46,292 bases of DNA. It comes from Intestinimonas sp. Its GTDB lineage: Bacteria; Bacillota; Clostridia; Oscillospirales; Oscillospiraceae. Shown one piece after another: positions 23,314 through 32,726 of the stretch. The notes under the pieces are model-generated. The model was given only the letters and a program-made list of their open reading frames with translations, did not search any database and had not been told where the DNA came from. The position numbers and the translations under genes were made by a program. Each line of letters opens with the position of its first letter. Positions within the stretch are counted from its first letter, which is position 1. The stretch lies in assembly GCF_026169115.1 (NCBI RefSeq), contig NZ_JAPFEA010000029.1:1-46292 (forward strand), given 5' to 3'.

Positions 23314-24221
23314 TGAACAGGAATGAGCGCCATCTCTTTTTCGGGGTGCTGCTGGTGCTGGCCGCCGCCCTGGGTGTGATGCTGCTCCAGGACGCTTTGG
23401 CTGACCGGCCCCAGGAGATCCGGCGGGTGGCCGTGCTGCTGGACGGCACGGACGAGACCTACTGGCAGAACTTCCGCCTGGGCGTGGACAAGGCCGCCCG
23501 GGAGCGAAATGTAGACGTCCGTTATGTCGCCCGGTATGAGGGCGACGTCAGCGCGGCCCAGGCCGGGCAGCTGCGCCGGGAGTGGGAGGACGGCGAGCTG
23601 GATGGGGTCATCTTGGTGCCCGTGGACGGCGACGCCCTGGCTGAGACGCTGGAGGACGCGCCGGCAGACCTGGCGGTGACCGTGGCCGGACCCGGCCTGC
23701 CCGGTGTGGACGGGGTCTGCGCCATCTCGGCTTCTCAGGAGGAACTGGGCAGACGTCTGGCCGACGCCGTGGCCGACAGCGGCGCGGCTTCCTGCACCGT
23801 GGTCCTGAATGGCCGGGAGGGCGCGTCGGCTCTGCGCCGGTATCAGGGGCTGAAAGAGGGGCTTCGGGCCCGGGGAGTGGCATGGAAAACGGTGACAGCA
23901 GCCTCTGTGGACGCGCTCCCGGAGCCAAATGGGCAGCCCGTGGCGGCGCTGGAGCCCGCCATGACAGAGGCGCTGTGCAGTTGGGGCGGGCCGGTCTACG
24001 GCGTTGGCGCGTCCACCAATATCCTGAATGGCCTGGAGACGGGGGCGGCGGCGGCCCTGGTGCTCCAAAGCGACTATGACGCAGGCTATCTGAGCCTGCT
24101 GAGTGTGCTGGAGCGCCTGGAGGGCGGGCAGCCCCAGGACCGGGTCCTGGACTGCTACACCGTCACCGCGGAGAATATGTTCACCGACCCCATGGACCAG
24201 ATCCTGTTTCCGGTGACGTGA
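23313..24221 (+). CDS. Membrane-anchored periplasmic-binding-like protein (likely sensory)
   Basis: The 302-residue protein has an N-terminal uncleaved-looking anchor (HLFFGVLLVLAAALGVMLL, about 7-25) with no lipobox. A type 1 periplasmic sugar-binding fold follows: RRVAVLLDGTDETYWQNFRLG, then DGVILVPVDGDALAETL, then a ligand-binding half ending in AALVLQSDYDAGYLSLL. Sequence similarity to MglB/RbsB types is low. It overlaps the kinase gene by one base and precedes a second binding protein. By analogy with three-component systems such as ChvE/VirA or XylFII/LytS, it may present the sugar to the kinase. That role is inference. It lacks the EF-hand-like calcium loop seen in the two following binding proteins. 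Confidence 0.75.
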   Translation: MNRNERHLFFGVLLVLAAALGVMLLQDALADRPQEIRRVAVLLDGTDETYWQNFRLGVDKAARERNVDVRYVARYEGDVSAAQAGQLRREWEDGELDGVILVPVDGDALAETLEDAPADLAVTVAGPGLPGVDGVCAISASQEELGRRLADAVADSGAASCTVVLNGREGASALRRYQGLKEGLRARGVAWKTVTAASVDALPEPNGQPVAALEPAMTEALCSWGGPVYGVGASTNILNGLETGAAAALVLQSDYDAGYLSLLSVLERLEGGQPQDRVLDCYTVTAENMFTDPMDQILFPVT

Positions 24222-24241
24222 GACAGAGGGGAGGAAGCGCG

Positions 24242-25267
24242 ATGAAAAGGCGGATGGGGGCCCTCCTGGCGGCGGCGTTGCTGTGCCTGAGCGGCTGCGC
24301 CCCCAGCGGGAGCGGCGAGGGGGAGACCCTGCGCATCGGCGTGGCGGTCTACAAGGGCTCGGACACCTACATCACCAACATGACCCAGGCCATGGAGGAG
24401 GCGGCTGAGCACTGGAGCGGAGAGACTGGCCGCCGGGTCCAGATCAGCCTCTCTGACGCCCAGGAGAACCAGAATACCCAGAATGAGCAGATCGACCGCT
24501 TCCTCTCTCTGGGCTACGATGTGCTGTGTGTCAATCTGGTGGACCGGACCGACGCCGCCCGGGTCATCGGCAAGGCCCGCAAGGCCGACGTACCCGTGGT
24601 CTTCTTCAACCGGGAGCCGGTCCAGGAGGACCTGGAGAGCTGGGAAAAGGTCTACTATGTGGGCTCCGACGCCCGGCAGTCGGCCCAGCTCCAGGCCCGG
24701 ATCGTATTGGAGCTGTGGGAGCGGGAGCCCGCTGCCCTGGACAAAAACGGAGACGGCGTCCTCCAGTATGCCATGCTGGAGGGAGAGAGCCGCCATCAGG
24801 ATGCCATGATCCGCACCGAGGTGGCGGTCCAGACCCTGCGGGACGCCGGCGTCCCTCTGGAGCGGGTGGAGAGCGGCATCGCCAACTGGGAGCGCAGTCA
24901 GGCCGACGTCCTCACCGAGGGCTGGCTGCTGGAACGCCCCGACATCGAACTCATCCTCTGCAACAACGACGACATGGCGCTGGGGGCCGCCGACGCCGTG
25001 GAACGGCTGGGGCTGGACCTGGGGAACATCGTGGGCATCGACGGCACGCCCCAGGGCCTGGCGGCAGTGGAGGAGGGGCGGCTCCTGGGCACGGTGATTA
25101 TGGACTATGCCGCCCACGGTCAGGCCATTTTCGACCTGGCCCGGGCGCTGTCCGACGGGGAGGAGCCGGAGGGGCTGGAGGACGCAGAGGGGGGCGTCAT
25201 CCGCATCCCCATGCACATCCAGAGGGCCGAAACGGAGCCTTTCGGCTTTTCCACCAGAAATCGTTGA
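24242..25267 (+). CDS. Galactose/glucose-binding lipoprotein, second MglB paralogue
   Basis: The 341-residue lipoprotein has signal peptide plus lipobox LSGC (Cys19). The mature part is of the galactose/glucose-binding protein type: VAVYKGSDTYITNMTQAM, VPVVFFNREP, and the EF-hand-like calcium loop DKNGDGVLQYAMLEGE (about 174-189), as in E. coli MglB. Ligand residues are in CNNDDMALGAADAV and GIDGTPQGLAAV. ATG 24242 is preferred to GTG 24218 because GGGGAGGAAG lies between them. It lies downstream of the kinase and anchored binding protein and upstream of mglB. It may be a sensor-side binding protein or an alternative receptor for MglAC. Confidence 0.88.
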   Translation: MKRRMGALLAAALLCLSGCAPSGSGEGETLRIGVAVYKGSDTYITNMTQAMEEAAEHWSGETGRRVQISLSDAQENQNTQNEQIDRFLSLGYDVLCVNLVDRTDAARVIGKARKADVPVVFFNREPVQEDLESWEKVYYVGSDARQSAQLQARIVLELWEREPAALDKNGDGVLQYAMLEGESRHQDAMIRTEVAVQTLRDAGVPLERVESGIANWERSQADVLTEGWLLERPDIELILCNNDDMALGAADAVERLGLDLGNIVGIDGTPQGLAAVEEGRLLGTVIMDYAAHGQAIFDLARALSDGEEPEGLEDAEGGVIRIPMHIQRAETEPFGFSTRNR

Positions 25268-25360
25268 GTATTTTGCATAAAAATGACAAAGAACAAAAAG
25301 GGAAAAATAGATTATTTATGGTAAACGGTGATTTTTGCTATGGCCTTTTCCAGGGTTTCG

Positions 25361-25369
25361 TGGTATGAT
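25361..25369 (+). promoter_or_regulatory. mglB promoter (extended -10)
   Basis: TGG TATGAT (25361-25369) is an extended -10 element about 55 bases before mglB. The -35 region is poor, which suggests it may need an activator such as the AraC-type regulator at 19328. The 155-bp gap upstream of mglB is AT-rich compared with its surroundings. Confidence 0.55.
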
Positions 25370-25422
25370 AAACACGGTAGAGCTCCAAAAGAGCCGCCAA
25401 ACAAAATCAAGGAGGATCTTAC

Positions 25423-26595
25423 ATGAAACTGAAAAAGCTGTCCGCTCTGCTCCTGGCTGGCACCATGTGCCTGAGCATCGCCGCTTGCTCCGGCGGCAAC
25501 AAGGAGACCCCCGCCCCCGAGACCACGGCTCCCGCTGAGAGCGGCGCTCCCGCCGAGACCGGCGCTGTCTCCGACCTGAACGTGGCCGTCTTCTACTACA
25601 ACTACTCCGATATCTACATCTCCAGCGTCCGCAACAACATGGACACCATGCTGGGCGAGATGGGCATCACCCCCGACAACTACGACGGCGCTGGTAACCA
25701 GAACCAGCAGACCGACCAGATCTCCACCGCCATCGCCAACGGCGCCAATCTGCTGATTGTCAACATCGTGGAGACCTCTTCTCCCGACGCCGCTCAGAAC
25801 GCTGTGGACGCCGCCAAGGCCGCCGGCATCCCCATCATCTTCTTCAACCGCGAGGTCTCTGACGACGTGGTCAACAGCTACGACAAGTGCGCCTTCGTTG
25901 GCACCGACGCCCCCGAGGCCGGCCACATGCAGGGCAAGATGATCGGCGACTTCCTGATGGCCAACTATGACACCGTGGACCTCAACGGCGACGGCAAGAT
26001 CTCCTACGTCATGTTCAAGGGCCAGGAGGGCAACGCCGAGGCCGAGTTCCGCACCCAGTACGCCGTGGAGGACGCCGACGCCATCCTGACCGAGGGCGGC
26101 AAGGAAGCTCTCTCCTACTACGCCGGCGCCGATGTGGCCACCAAGTACCTGGTCGACCAGAACGGCACCTGGTCCTCCGCCGCTGCTGTGGCCTACATGG
26201 ACACCATCCTGGCTGAGTACTCCGAGGCCAACGGCAACATGGTCGAGCTGGTCATCGCCAACAACGACGACATGGCCATGGGCGCCATCTCCTCCCTCCA
26301 GACCGCCGGCTACAACCTGGGCGACGGTGAGTGCGTCACCATCCCCGTCTTCGGCGTGGACGCCATCGACTCCGCCAAGCAGGCCATCGACGAGGGCAAG
26401 ATGACCGGTACCGTCATGCAGGACGCCGAGGGTATGGCCAGCACCATCACCGCTCTGGTGGCCAATGTTCAGAACGGCGGCGCCGTGATGGACGGCATCG
26501 ATGAGGCCGGCGGCTACATCGTGGACCTCAACGACGACGGCACCGTGAAGGTCAACAAGATCCGCGTGCCTTACGGTCTCTACACCGCCGAGTAA
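25423..26595 (+). CDS. mglB: Galactose/methyl-galactoside ABC transporter binding lipoprotein
   Basis: The 390-residue main receptor of the Mgl importer has signal peptide and lipobox IAAC (Cys22), then a Thr/Pro/Ala linker nearly identical to that of the nucleoside-binding protein at 9746. The sugar-binding fold shows FYYNYSDIYISSVRNNM, IPIIFFNREVS, a calcium loop DLNGDGKISYVMFKGQ and IANNDDMAMGAISSL. Compared with the paralogue at 24242 it has an insertion of about 30 residues after the calcium loop region. Codon use suggests high expression. AAGGAGG precedes the ATG. A terminator separates it from mglA, which would favour excess receptor. Confidence 0.94.
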   Translation: MKLKKLSALLLAGTMCLSIAACSGGNKETPAPETTAPAESGAPAETGAVSDLNVAVFYYNYSDIYISSVRNNMDTMLGEMGITPDNYDGAGNQNQQTDQISTAIANGANLLIVNIVETSSPDAAQNAVDAAKAAGIPIIFFNREVSDDVVNSYDKCAFVGTDAPEAGHMQGKMIGDFLMANYDTVDLNGDGKISYVMFKGQEGNAEAEFRTQYAVEDADAILTEGGKEALSYYAGADVATKYLVDQNGTWSSAAAVAYMDTILAEYSEANGNMVELVIANNDDMAMGAISSLQTAGYNLGDGECVTIPVFGVDAIDSAKQAIDEGKMTGTVMQDAEGMASTITALVANVQNGGAVMDGIDEAGGYIVDLNDDGTVKVNKIRVPYGLYTAE

Positions 26596-26635
26596 TTTTA
26601 CACGCTCGATCGGCCCCAAGAAACCAAAAGACGAG

Positions 26636-26672
26636 CGGGGCTGCCGGCTTGCCGGCAGCCCCGTTTCTTCTC
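26636..26672 (+). terminator. Terminator between mglB and mglA
   Basis: A perfect 13-bp stem (26636-26648 with 26651-26663) is followed by TTTCTTCTC. The imperfect T-run suggests partial read-through into mglAC, because no clear promoter was found before mglA. Confidence 0.85.
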
Positions 26673-26778
26673 ATTGCGGAGCATCTGCTTGAGACGCATC
26701 CTCTCCGGCCCGGCCACGGGAGGGCGCGCCTGAAGCAGAGGCTCTGAGGAAGAGAATCGGAAAAGGAGGAGGAAGCAT

Positions 26779-28278
26779 ATGGATCAGCCGGTACTGCTGG
26801 AAATGCGCGACATCAGCAAGTCTTTCCCCGGCGTCAAGGCCCTGGACAACGTCCACCTGACGGTCCGGCCCGGCACCGTCCATGCCCTGATGGGCGAGAA
26901 CGGCGCAGGCAAATCCACGCTGATGAAATGTCTCTTTGGTATTTATTCCAGAGACAGCGGCACCATCGTCCTGGACGGCAAGGAGGTCAACTTCAAAAAC
27001 TCCAAGGAGGCCCTGGAGAACGGCGTGGCCATGGTCCACCAGGAGCTCAACCAGGCCCTGACCCGCAGCGTAATGGACAACCTGTGGCTGGGCCGCTATC
27101 CCAAGGTGGGAGGGCTCATGGTCAGCGAACGCACCATGGCCAAGCGGACCAAGGAGATCTTTGAGGAATTGGAGGTCAATGTGGACCCCAAGACCATCAT
27201 GTCCACCATGCCGGTCTCCCAGCGGCAGATGGTGGAGATCGCCAAGGCGGTTTCCTATGACTCCAAGATCATCGTGTTTGACGAGCCCACCTCCTCCCTC
27301 ACGGAGACCGAGGTGGAGCACCTGTTCCGCATCATCAACATGCTCCGGGACAAGGGCTGCGGCATCATCTACATCTCCCACAAGATGGAGGAGATCCTCC
27401 GCATCAGTGACGACGTCACCATCATGCGGGACGGCACCTGGGTGGCCACCCGGTCGGCCAAGGAGCTCACCATGGACGAGATCATCAAGCTGATGGTGGG
27501 CCGCGAGCTCACCAACCGCTTCCCGCCCAAGACCAACAAGCCCGGCGAGGTCATCCTGGACGTGCAGCACCTCTCCGGCAAGTACACCCGGCTCAAGGAC
27601 GCCTCCTTCCAGCTCCAGAAGGGCGAGATCCTGGGCATCGCCGGCCTGGACGGCTCCGGACGGACCGAGGTGCTGGAGAATCTCTTCGGCGCCATGACCA
27701 AGGGCGGCGGCACCATCACGCTCCACGGCAAGGAGATCAAGAACCGCTCTCCCCGGGAGTCCATCAAGAACGGCTTCGCCCTCCTCACCGAGGAGCGCCG
27801 GGCCACCGGTATCTTCGGCATCCGGGACATCAAGGAGAACACCGTCATCTCCAACCTGAAAAGCTACCTCATGGGCGGCATCTGCCTGAGCGACAAAAAG
27901 ATGCGGGAGGATACCGACTGGGCCATCCAGGCCATGCACATCAAGACCCCCAGCCAGTCCACCCAGATCCGTTCCCTCTCCGGCGGCAACCAGCAGAAGG
28001 TCATCATCGGCCGGTGGCTCCTCACCAAGCCGGAGGTGCTGCTGCTGGACGAGCCCACCCGCGGCATCGACGTGGGCGCAAAGTATGAGATCTACGAGCT
28101 CATCATCGACCTGGCCAACCAGGGCAAGGGAGTCATCATGGTCTCCTCCGAGATGCCGGAGCTGCTGGGCGTGTGCGACCGTATTCTGGTCATGTCCGGC
28201 GGCCAGCTGGCCGGCGAGGTAGACGCCAAGAACACCAGCCAGGAGGAGATCCTGACCCTGGCCGCCAAATATGTGTAA
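26779..28278 (+). CDS. mglA: Galactose ABC transporter ATP-binding protein
   Basis: The 499-residue ATPase has two ABC domains. Domain 1 (about 5-245) has Walker A GENGAGKS (about 40-47), signature-region [12 protein letters not shown] and Walker [12 protein letters not shown]. Domain 2 (about 255-499) has a relaxed Walker A (GLDGSGRTE), signature [13 protein letters not shown] and Walker [15 protein letters not shown]. This layout is that of the CUT2 sugar importers (MglA, RbsA, XylG). AAGGAGGAGG precedes ATG 26779. It powers import with MglC and MglB. A 180-bp gap containing the terminator lies upstream. Confidence 0.96.
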   Translation: MDQPVLLEMRDISKSFPGVKALDNVHLTVRPGTVHALMGENGAGKSTLMKCLFGIYSRDSGTIVLDGKEVNFKNSKEALENGVAMVHQELNQALTRSVMDNLWLGRYPKVGGLMVSERTMAKRTKEIFEELEVNVDPKTIMSTMPVSQRQMVEIAKAVSYDSKIIVFDEPTSSLTETEVEHLFRIINMLRDKGCGIIYISHKMEEILRISDDVTIMRDGTWVATRSAKELTMDEIIKLMVGRELTNRFPPKTNKPGEVILDVQHLSGKYTRLKDASFQLQKGEILGIAGLDGSGRTEVLENLFGAMTKGGGTITLHGKEIKNRSPRESIKNGFALLTEERRATGIFGIRDIKENTVISNLKSYLMGGICLSDKKMREDTDWAIQAMHIKTPSQSTQIRSLSGGNQQKVIIGRWLLTKPEVLLLDEPTRGIDVGAKYEIYELIIDLANQGKGVIMVSSEMPELLGVCDRILVMSGGQLAGEVDAKNTSQEEILTLAAKYV

Positions 28279-28295
28279 AGGGGAGGAACCGAGCA

Positions 28296-29345
28296 ATGAG
28301 TAACGAGACCAAGACCCTGGAAAAGCCGGCTTGGGATGCCAAGCGGATCGGAGACCTGATTCTCAATAACGCCCTCATCATCCTGATGGTGGTGGCCGTC
28401 ATTTACATCGCCATATCCAATGAGAATTTCCTCAAGCCCACCTCCATCATCAACATCATCTCCCAGACGGCTGCCTACCTGCCCGCCGCCCTGGGTATCG
28501 CCGGCTGTATTGTCCTCACCGGCACCGACCTGAGCGCCGGTCGTATCGTGGGCCTCACCGCCTGTATCTCGGCCTCCCTCCTCCAGAGCACCACCAACCT
28601 GGCCAACAAGATGTGGCCTGAGATCGGCACCCTGCCCATCTGGGTGGTCATCCCCATCGCCATGCTCATCGGCGCCGTCATCGGCTCCTTCAACGGCCTG
28701 TTCGTGGCCAAGTTCAAGCTCCACCCCTTCATCGTCACCCTGGGCACCCAGCTCATCGTCTACACCCTGCTGCTGCTGTACGTCCAGCAGGGCAACAACA
28801 AGGGTATGGCCATCTCCAATCTGGACGCCTCCTACACCGACTTCGTCAAGGGCTCCATCCTGAAGGTGGGCGGCGTCGCCATCCCCAACTATGTCTGGTT
28901 CGCCATCGCCCTCACCATCCTCATGTGGTTCATCTGGAACAAGACCACCTTCGGCAAGAACATGTTTGCCCTGGGCGCCAATGAGGAGGCCGCCCGGGTC
29001 TCCGGCGTCAACGTCTTCCTCACCACCGTCATGGTCTTCGCCCTGGCCGGCGCCATGTATGGCTTCACCGGCTTCATCGAGGGCGCCCGCATCGGCTCCA
29101 ACACCGCCAACACCGGTCTCAACTACGAGCTGGACGCCATCGCGGCCTGCGTCATCGGCGGCGTCTCCTTCGTCGGCGGCATCGGTAAGATCCGCGGTAT
29201 CGTCATCGGCGTGCTAATGCTCCGCCTCATCTTCATCGGCCTGACCATGATGAAGGTGGACCCCAACCTCCAGTACCTCATCAAGGGCGCCATCATCCTC
29301 TTCGCCTGCGCCCTGGATATGCGCAAGTATCTGGCCAAGAAGTAA
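28296..29345 (+). CDS. mglC: Galactose ABC transporter permease
   Basis: The 349-residue CUT2-family permease has about ten hydrophobic segments, starting at about 25-45 (NNALIILMVVAVIYIAI). Characteristic stretches: AGCIVLTGTDLSAGRIVGL, GLFVAKFKLHPFIVTLGT, the coupling region TTFGKNMFALGANEEAARVSGVN (split) and IAACVIGGVSFVGGIG. Start is ATG 28296 after GGGGAGGAA, 17 bp behind mglA. The longer open frame reads back into mglA and is not used. Confidence 0.96.
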   Translation: MSNETKTLEKPAWDAKRIGDLILNNALIILMVVAVIYIAISNENFLKPTSIINIISQTAAYLPAALGIAGCIVLTGTDLSAGRIVGLTACISASLLQSTTNLANKMWPEIGTLPIWVVIPIAMLIGAVIGSFNGLFVAKFKLHPFIVTLGTQLIVYTLLLLYVQQGNNKGMAISNLDASYTDFVKGSILKVGGVAIPNYVWFAIALTILMWFIWNKTTFGKNMFALGANEEAARVSGVNVFLTTVMVFALAGAMYGFTGFIEGARIGSNTANTGLNYELDAIAACVIGGVSFVGGIGKIRGIVIGVLMLRLIFIGLTMMKVDPNLQYLIKGAIILFACALDMRKYLAKK

Positions 29346-29385
29346 GAGAGTTTTTTCCAAAGGACTGTGCAGCGGCACGAAATCA

Positions 29386-29394
29386 TGGTACAAT
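29386..29394 (+). promoter_or_regulatory. Extended -10 sequence upstream of the hexokinase gene
   Basis: TGG TACAAT (29386-29394) is a good extended -10 with a weak -35 (TGTGCA, 29366-29371). The predicted start site falls inside the terminator hairpin that begins at 29395, so either it is fortuitous or new transcripts begin with a truncated hairpin. Confidence 0.4.
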
Positions 29395-29430
29395 AAGGGA
29401 CAGGGCAGTCAGTCTGCCCTGTCCCTTTTT
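29395..29430 (+). terminator. Terminator after mglC
   Basis: A perfect 14-bp stem (29395-29408 with 29414-29427, loop TCAGT) is followed by T5. It ends the mgl transcript ahead of the hexokinase gene. Confidence 0.95.
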
Positions 29431-29479
29431 GCCATATCGGCGGACCGTGGGTCCGCCAGATCATAGAGAGGTGAATCAT

Positions 29480-30784
29480 ATGGCCGATGTCATCGGCAAG
29501 ACCCAGGCATTTTTGCGGACCTATGGCCTGGACCCCGCCCTGGTGGATGTGGACGCCTGCGCCAGAGCCTTTCAGGCCGACATGGAACGGGGGCTCCGGG
29601 GGGATCCGGATGCCTGGATGATGATGCTGCCCACCTATCTGTCCCTGGACGGGGACATCCCCAGGGACACCCCCACCATCGTCATCGATGCCGGCGGCAC
29701 CAACTTCCGCATCGGTCTGGTCACCATCACCGACCATGGGCCGGTTGTGGAGGGGCTGCGGGTCTTCCCCATGCCCGGCTCTCAGGAACCCATCACCTGG
29801 GAGACCTTCGTGGACCAGGTCTCCGACGCTATCCTCCCCCTCACGGACCGGAGCCGCCGGGTGGGTTTCTGCTTCTCCTACGCCGCCGAGATCCTGCCCA
29901 ACCGGGACGGGAGGGTCCTCAACCTCTCCAAGCAGGTCCAGATCTCCGGCTCCGCCGGGAAGGAGCTGGGCCGGGACCTCTCGGCTGCCCTGGCGGCCAA
30001 GGGGGCGGAGGGGGTCGCCTTCGTGGTCCTCAACGATACGGTGGCCGCCCTGCTGGGGGGCGTGGCCGCCCTGGGAGAGGAGCATTTTGACGGGTATATC
30101 GGCCTCATTTACGGTACCGGCGTCAACACCTGCTATGTGGAGCGCCGGGAGCAGCTGGGCAAGGTGACCACCCCCTGGGACCGGGACACCATGCTCATCA
30201 ATATGGAGTCGGCCCGGTTCGACGGCGTTCCGATGAGCGCCTTTGACCGGGCGCTGGACGAGAACAGCGTGGACCCCGGCCTGTGCCACTATGAGAAGAT
30301 GGTCTCCGGACGCTATCAGGGGGAGCTGGTGTGGCGGGCCCTCCGGCAGGGGGCGGCGGACGGGCTCTTTTCCTCCGGACTGAGCGACTTCCTGACCGGT
30401 TTGGAAGGGCTCACCATGGTCCAGGCCGACGCCTTCGCCGCCCGGCCCTATGGAGAGAATCTGCTGGCCGCCGCCTGCGGCGGGGAGGAAGACCGGGAGA
30501 TGCTCTACACCGTCATAGACCGGGTGGTGGAACGCTCCGCCCGGCTGGTGTGCGCCAATCTGGCCGGCATCCTCCTCCAGACCGGTTCCGGGCAGCACAT
30601 CCACCGCCCCGCCTGCGTGGTGGCGGAGGGATCCACCTTCTATAAAGGACATCTGTTCCGGGGCAAGCTGGAACGGCTGTGCGGCAGCTATATCACCGGT
30701 ACGCTGGGTCGGCATCTGGCCTTCCGCCAGGTGGCCGACGCCAATCTGGTGGGGACCGCGGCGGCGGCCCTATTGAATCCGTAA
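29480..30784 (+). CDS. Hexokinase of the eukaryotic-type family
   Basis: The 434-residue sugar kinase phosphorylates glucose or related hexoses at C6. Its motifs are those of the eukaryotic hexokinase family rather than of bacterial ROK glucokinases: LPTYLSLDGDIPRDTP, the phosphate loop IDAGGTNFRIGLV, FCFSYAAEI, the catalytic-Asp segment VLNDTVAALLGG and IGLIYGTGVNTCYVE. The C-terminal region has AEGSTFYKG like the hexokinase large domain. ATG 29480 follows AGAGAGGTGA. It sits between the Mgl importer and fhs. Mgl also imports glucose, so trapping imported sugar is a reasonable role. Substrate specificity cannot be told from sequence. Confidence 0.85.
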   Translation: MADVIGKTQAFLRTYGLDPALVDVDACARAFQADMERGLRGDPDAWMMMLPTYLSLDGDIPRDTPTIVIDAGGTNFRIGLVTITDHGPVVEGLRVFPMPGSQEPITWETFVDQVSDAILPLTDRSRRVGFCFSYAAEILPNRDGRVLNLSKQVQISGSAGKELGRDLSAALAAKGAEGVAFVVLNDTVAALLGGVAALGEEHFDGYIGLIYGTGVNTCYVERREQLGKVTTPWDRDTMLINMESARFDGVPMSAFDRALDENSVDPGLCHYEKMVSGRYQGELVWRALRQGAADGLFSSGLSDFLTGLEGLTMVQADAFAARPYGENLLAAACGGEEDREMLYTVIDRVVERSARLVCANLAGILLQTGSGQHIHRPACVVAEGSTFYKGHLFRGKLERLCGSYITGTLGRHLAFRQVADANLVGTAAAALLNP

Positions 30785-30815
30785 ACCGCATACAATGTGA
30801 AAGGGGCTTGGAAGG

Positions 30816-32483
30816 ATGAAAACAGACATTGAGATCGCCCAGGCGGCGGAGATGCTGCCCATCGGGCAGATCGCCCGTCAGGTGGGCCTGGATGAGGACA
30901 AGCTGGAGTACTATGGGAAGTATAAGGCCAAGGTGGACACCCTGGCCCTGCGGGACGCGCCCCGGAAGGGCAAGCTCATCCTGGTGACGGCCATCAACCC
31001 CACCCCGGCAGGGGAGGGCAAGACCACCACCAGCGTGGGCCTGGGCGACGCCCTCCACCGGCTGGGGAAAAATGCCGTCCTGGCCCTGCGGGAGCCCTCC
31101 CTGGGCCCCGTCTTCGGTGTGAAGGGCGGGGCCGCCGGCGGCGGGTACGCCCAGGTCGTGCCCATGGAGGACATCAACCTCCACTTCACCGGCGACTTCC
31201 ACGCCATCGGCGCGGCCAACAACCTCCTTTCCGCCATGCTGGACAACCACATCCAGCAGGGCAACGCCCTGGACATTGACGTCCGGCGCATCACCTGGAG
31301 GCGGTGCGTGGACATGAACGACCGGCAGCTGCGGAACATCGTCTGCGGCCTGGGCGGCAAGGTCAACGGCGTCCCCAGAGAGGACGGCTTCGACATCACC
31401 GTGGCCAGCGAGATCATGGCGGTGCTGTGCCTGGCCTCCGACCTCGTGGATTTGAAGGCCCGGCTGGGCCGCATGGTGGTGGCCTACAACCGCTCCGGCG
31501 AGCCGGTGTACTGCTCCGACCTGAAGGCCCAGGGGGCCATGACCGCCCTGCTCAAGGACGCCATCCGGCCCAATCTGGTCCAGACCCTGGAGCACACCCC
31601 CGCCCTCATCCACGGCGGCCCCTTTGCTAACATCGCCCACGGATGCAACTCGGTGGCGGCCACCGACACCGCCCTGAAGCTGGGGGACTATGTGGTCACC
31701 GAGGCCGGCTTCGGCGCTGACCTGGGGGCAGAGAAGTTCCTGGACATCAAGTGCCGGGCGGCGGGGCTCACCCCCGACGCGGTGGTCATCGTGGCCACGG
31801 TCCGGGCCCTCAAGCACCACGGCGGCTGCCCCAAGGCCGCCCTGGGCAGCGAGGACCTCTCCGCCCTGGAAAAGGGCCTGCCCAACCTCCTCAAGCACGT
31901 GGAGAACATCACCAAGGTGTACGGCCTCCCCGCCGTGGTGGCCATCAACCAGTTTGACAGCGACACCGACGCCGAGATCGCCATGATCCGGGACGCCTGT
32001 GGGAAGTACGGCGTCCGGGTGGCCCTGAGCCAGGTGTGGGCCAAGGGCGGCGAAGGCGGCGAGGAGCTGGCCCGGGAGGTCCTGCGCATCATCGACGAGG
32101 CCAAGCCTGACTTCCATTTCGCCTATGAGAGCGCGGCCCCCCTCACGGACAAGATCGAGGCGGTGGCCCGGAAGGTCTACGGCGCCGACGGGGTGGACTA
32201 CGCCCCTGCCGCCGCCAAGGAGCTCCAGCGCCTCACCGAGCTGGGCTACGGCAACCTGCCGGTATGCATGGCCAAGACCCAGTACTCCCTGTCCGACGAC
32301 GCCGGAAAGCTGGGGGCCCCCACCGGCTTCCGCATCAAGGTCCAGAAGGTGAAGGTCTCCGCCGGCGCCGGTTTCGTGGTGGTCCTCACCGGCGACATCA
32401 TGACCATGCCCGGCCTGCCCAAGGTCCCCGCCGCCGAGCACATCGACGTGGACGAAAACGGCGTCATCACCGGTCTGTTCTGA
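30816..32483 (+). CDS. fhs: Formate-tetrahydrofolate ligase
   Basis: The 555-residue enzyme joins formate to tetrahydrofolate using ATP, or runs in reverse to make ATP from 10-formyl-THF. Family motifs: P-loop [18 protein letters not shown] (about 65-83), [19 protein letters not shown] (folate region), [16 protein letters not shown], and a C-terminal [13 protein letters not shown] and [12 protein letters not shown]. The ATG at 30816 is 32 bp after the hexokinase stop, with AAAGGGG upstream, so the two may share a transcript. It complements the glycine cleavage system at 38564, because both feed the one-carbon folate pool. Confidence 0.97.
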   Translation: MKTDIEIAQAAEMLPIGQIARQVGLDEDKLEYYGKYKAKVDTLALRDAPRKGKLILVTAINPTPAGEGKTTTSVGLGDALHRLGKNAVLALREPSLGPVFGVKGGAAGGGYAQVVPMEDINLHFTGDFHAIGAANNLLSAMLDNHIQQGNALDIDVRRITWRRCVDMNDRQLRNIVCGLGGKVNGVPREDGFDITVASEIMAVLCLASDLVDLKARLGRMVVAYNRSGEPVYCSDLKAQGAMTALLKDAIRPNLVQTLEHTPALIHGGPFANIAHGCNSVAATDTALKLGDYVVTEAGFGADLGAEKFLDIKCRAAGLTPDAVVIVATVRALKHHGGCPKAALGSEDLSALEKGLPNLLKHVENITKVYGLPAVVAINQFDSDTDAEIAMIRDACGKYGVRVALSQVWAKGGEGGEELAREVLRIIDEAKPDFHFAYESAAPLTDKIEAVARKVYGADGVDYAPAAAKELQRLTELGYGNLPVCMAKTQYSLSDDAGKLGAPTGFRIKVQKVKVSAGAGFVVVLTGDIMTMPGLPKVPAAEHIDVDENGVITGLF

Positions 32484-32499
32484 GTCTGACAAAGCAATG

Positions 32500-32536
32500 A
32501 CAAGCGTGGACGCCATGCGTCCACGCTTGTTTTTTG
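32500..32536 (+). terminator. Terminator after fhs
   Basis: A perfect 14-bp stem (32500-32513 with 32517-32530, loop CAT) is followed by a run of T. Confidence 0.96.
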
Positions 32537-32623
32537 TTCCGGGATAGGGACATCCTCCTTCGACGCGGAGGGGACTTGTGCCAAGTATACAAAACCTACC
32601 GGTTTGGAGGGCAATATTTGGGC

Positions 32624-32652
32624 TTGCCATCCCCCGGGGGACGTAGTACTAT
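32624..32652 (+). promoter_or_regulatory. feoAB promoter
   Basis: TTGCCA (32624-32629), 17 bp, TACTAT (32647-32652). The leader before the start codon is about 65 bases and holds a small GGCTAATTCGCAGCC hairpin. No clear Fur box was recognised. Confidence 0.65.
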
Positions 32653-32726
32653 AAAAAGCGAAGAGTTTGATGCGGCTAATTCGCAGCCAAAGGACCGGCG
32701 CGAGTGCTAAAGGCAGGGAATGACAG

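Noticed and set aside
32653-32726. Metal-sensing riboswitch before feoAB
   Set aside because: The leader is only about 65-70 bases, with one small hairpin. It is too short and lacks the segments I would expect for the known metal riboswitches.
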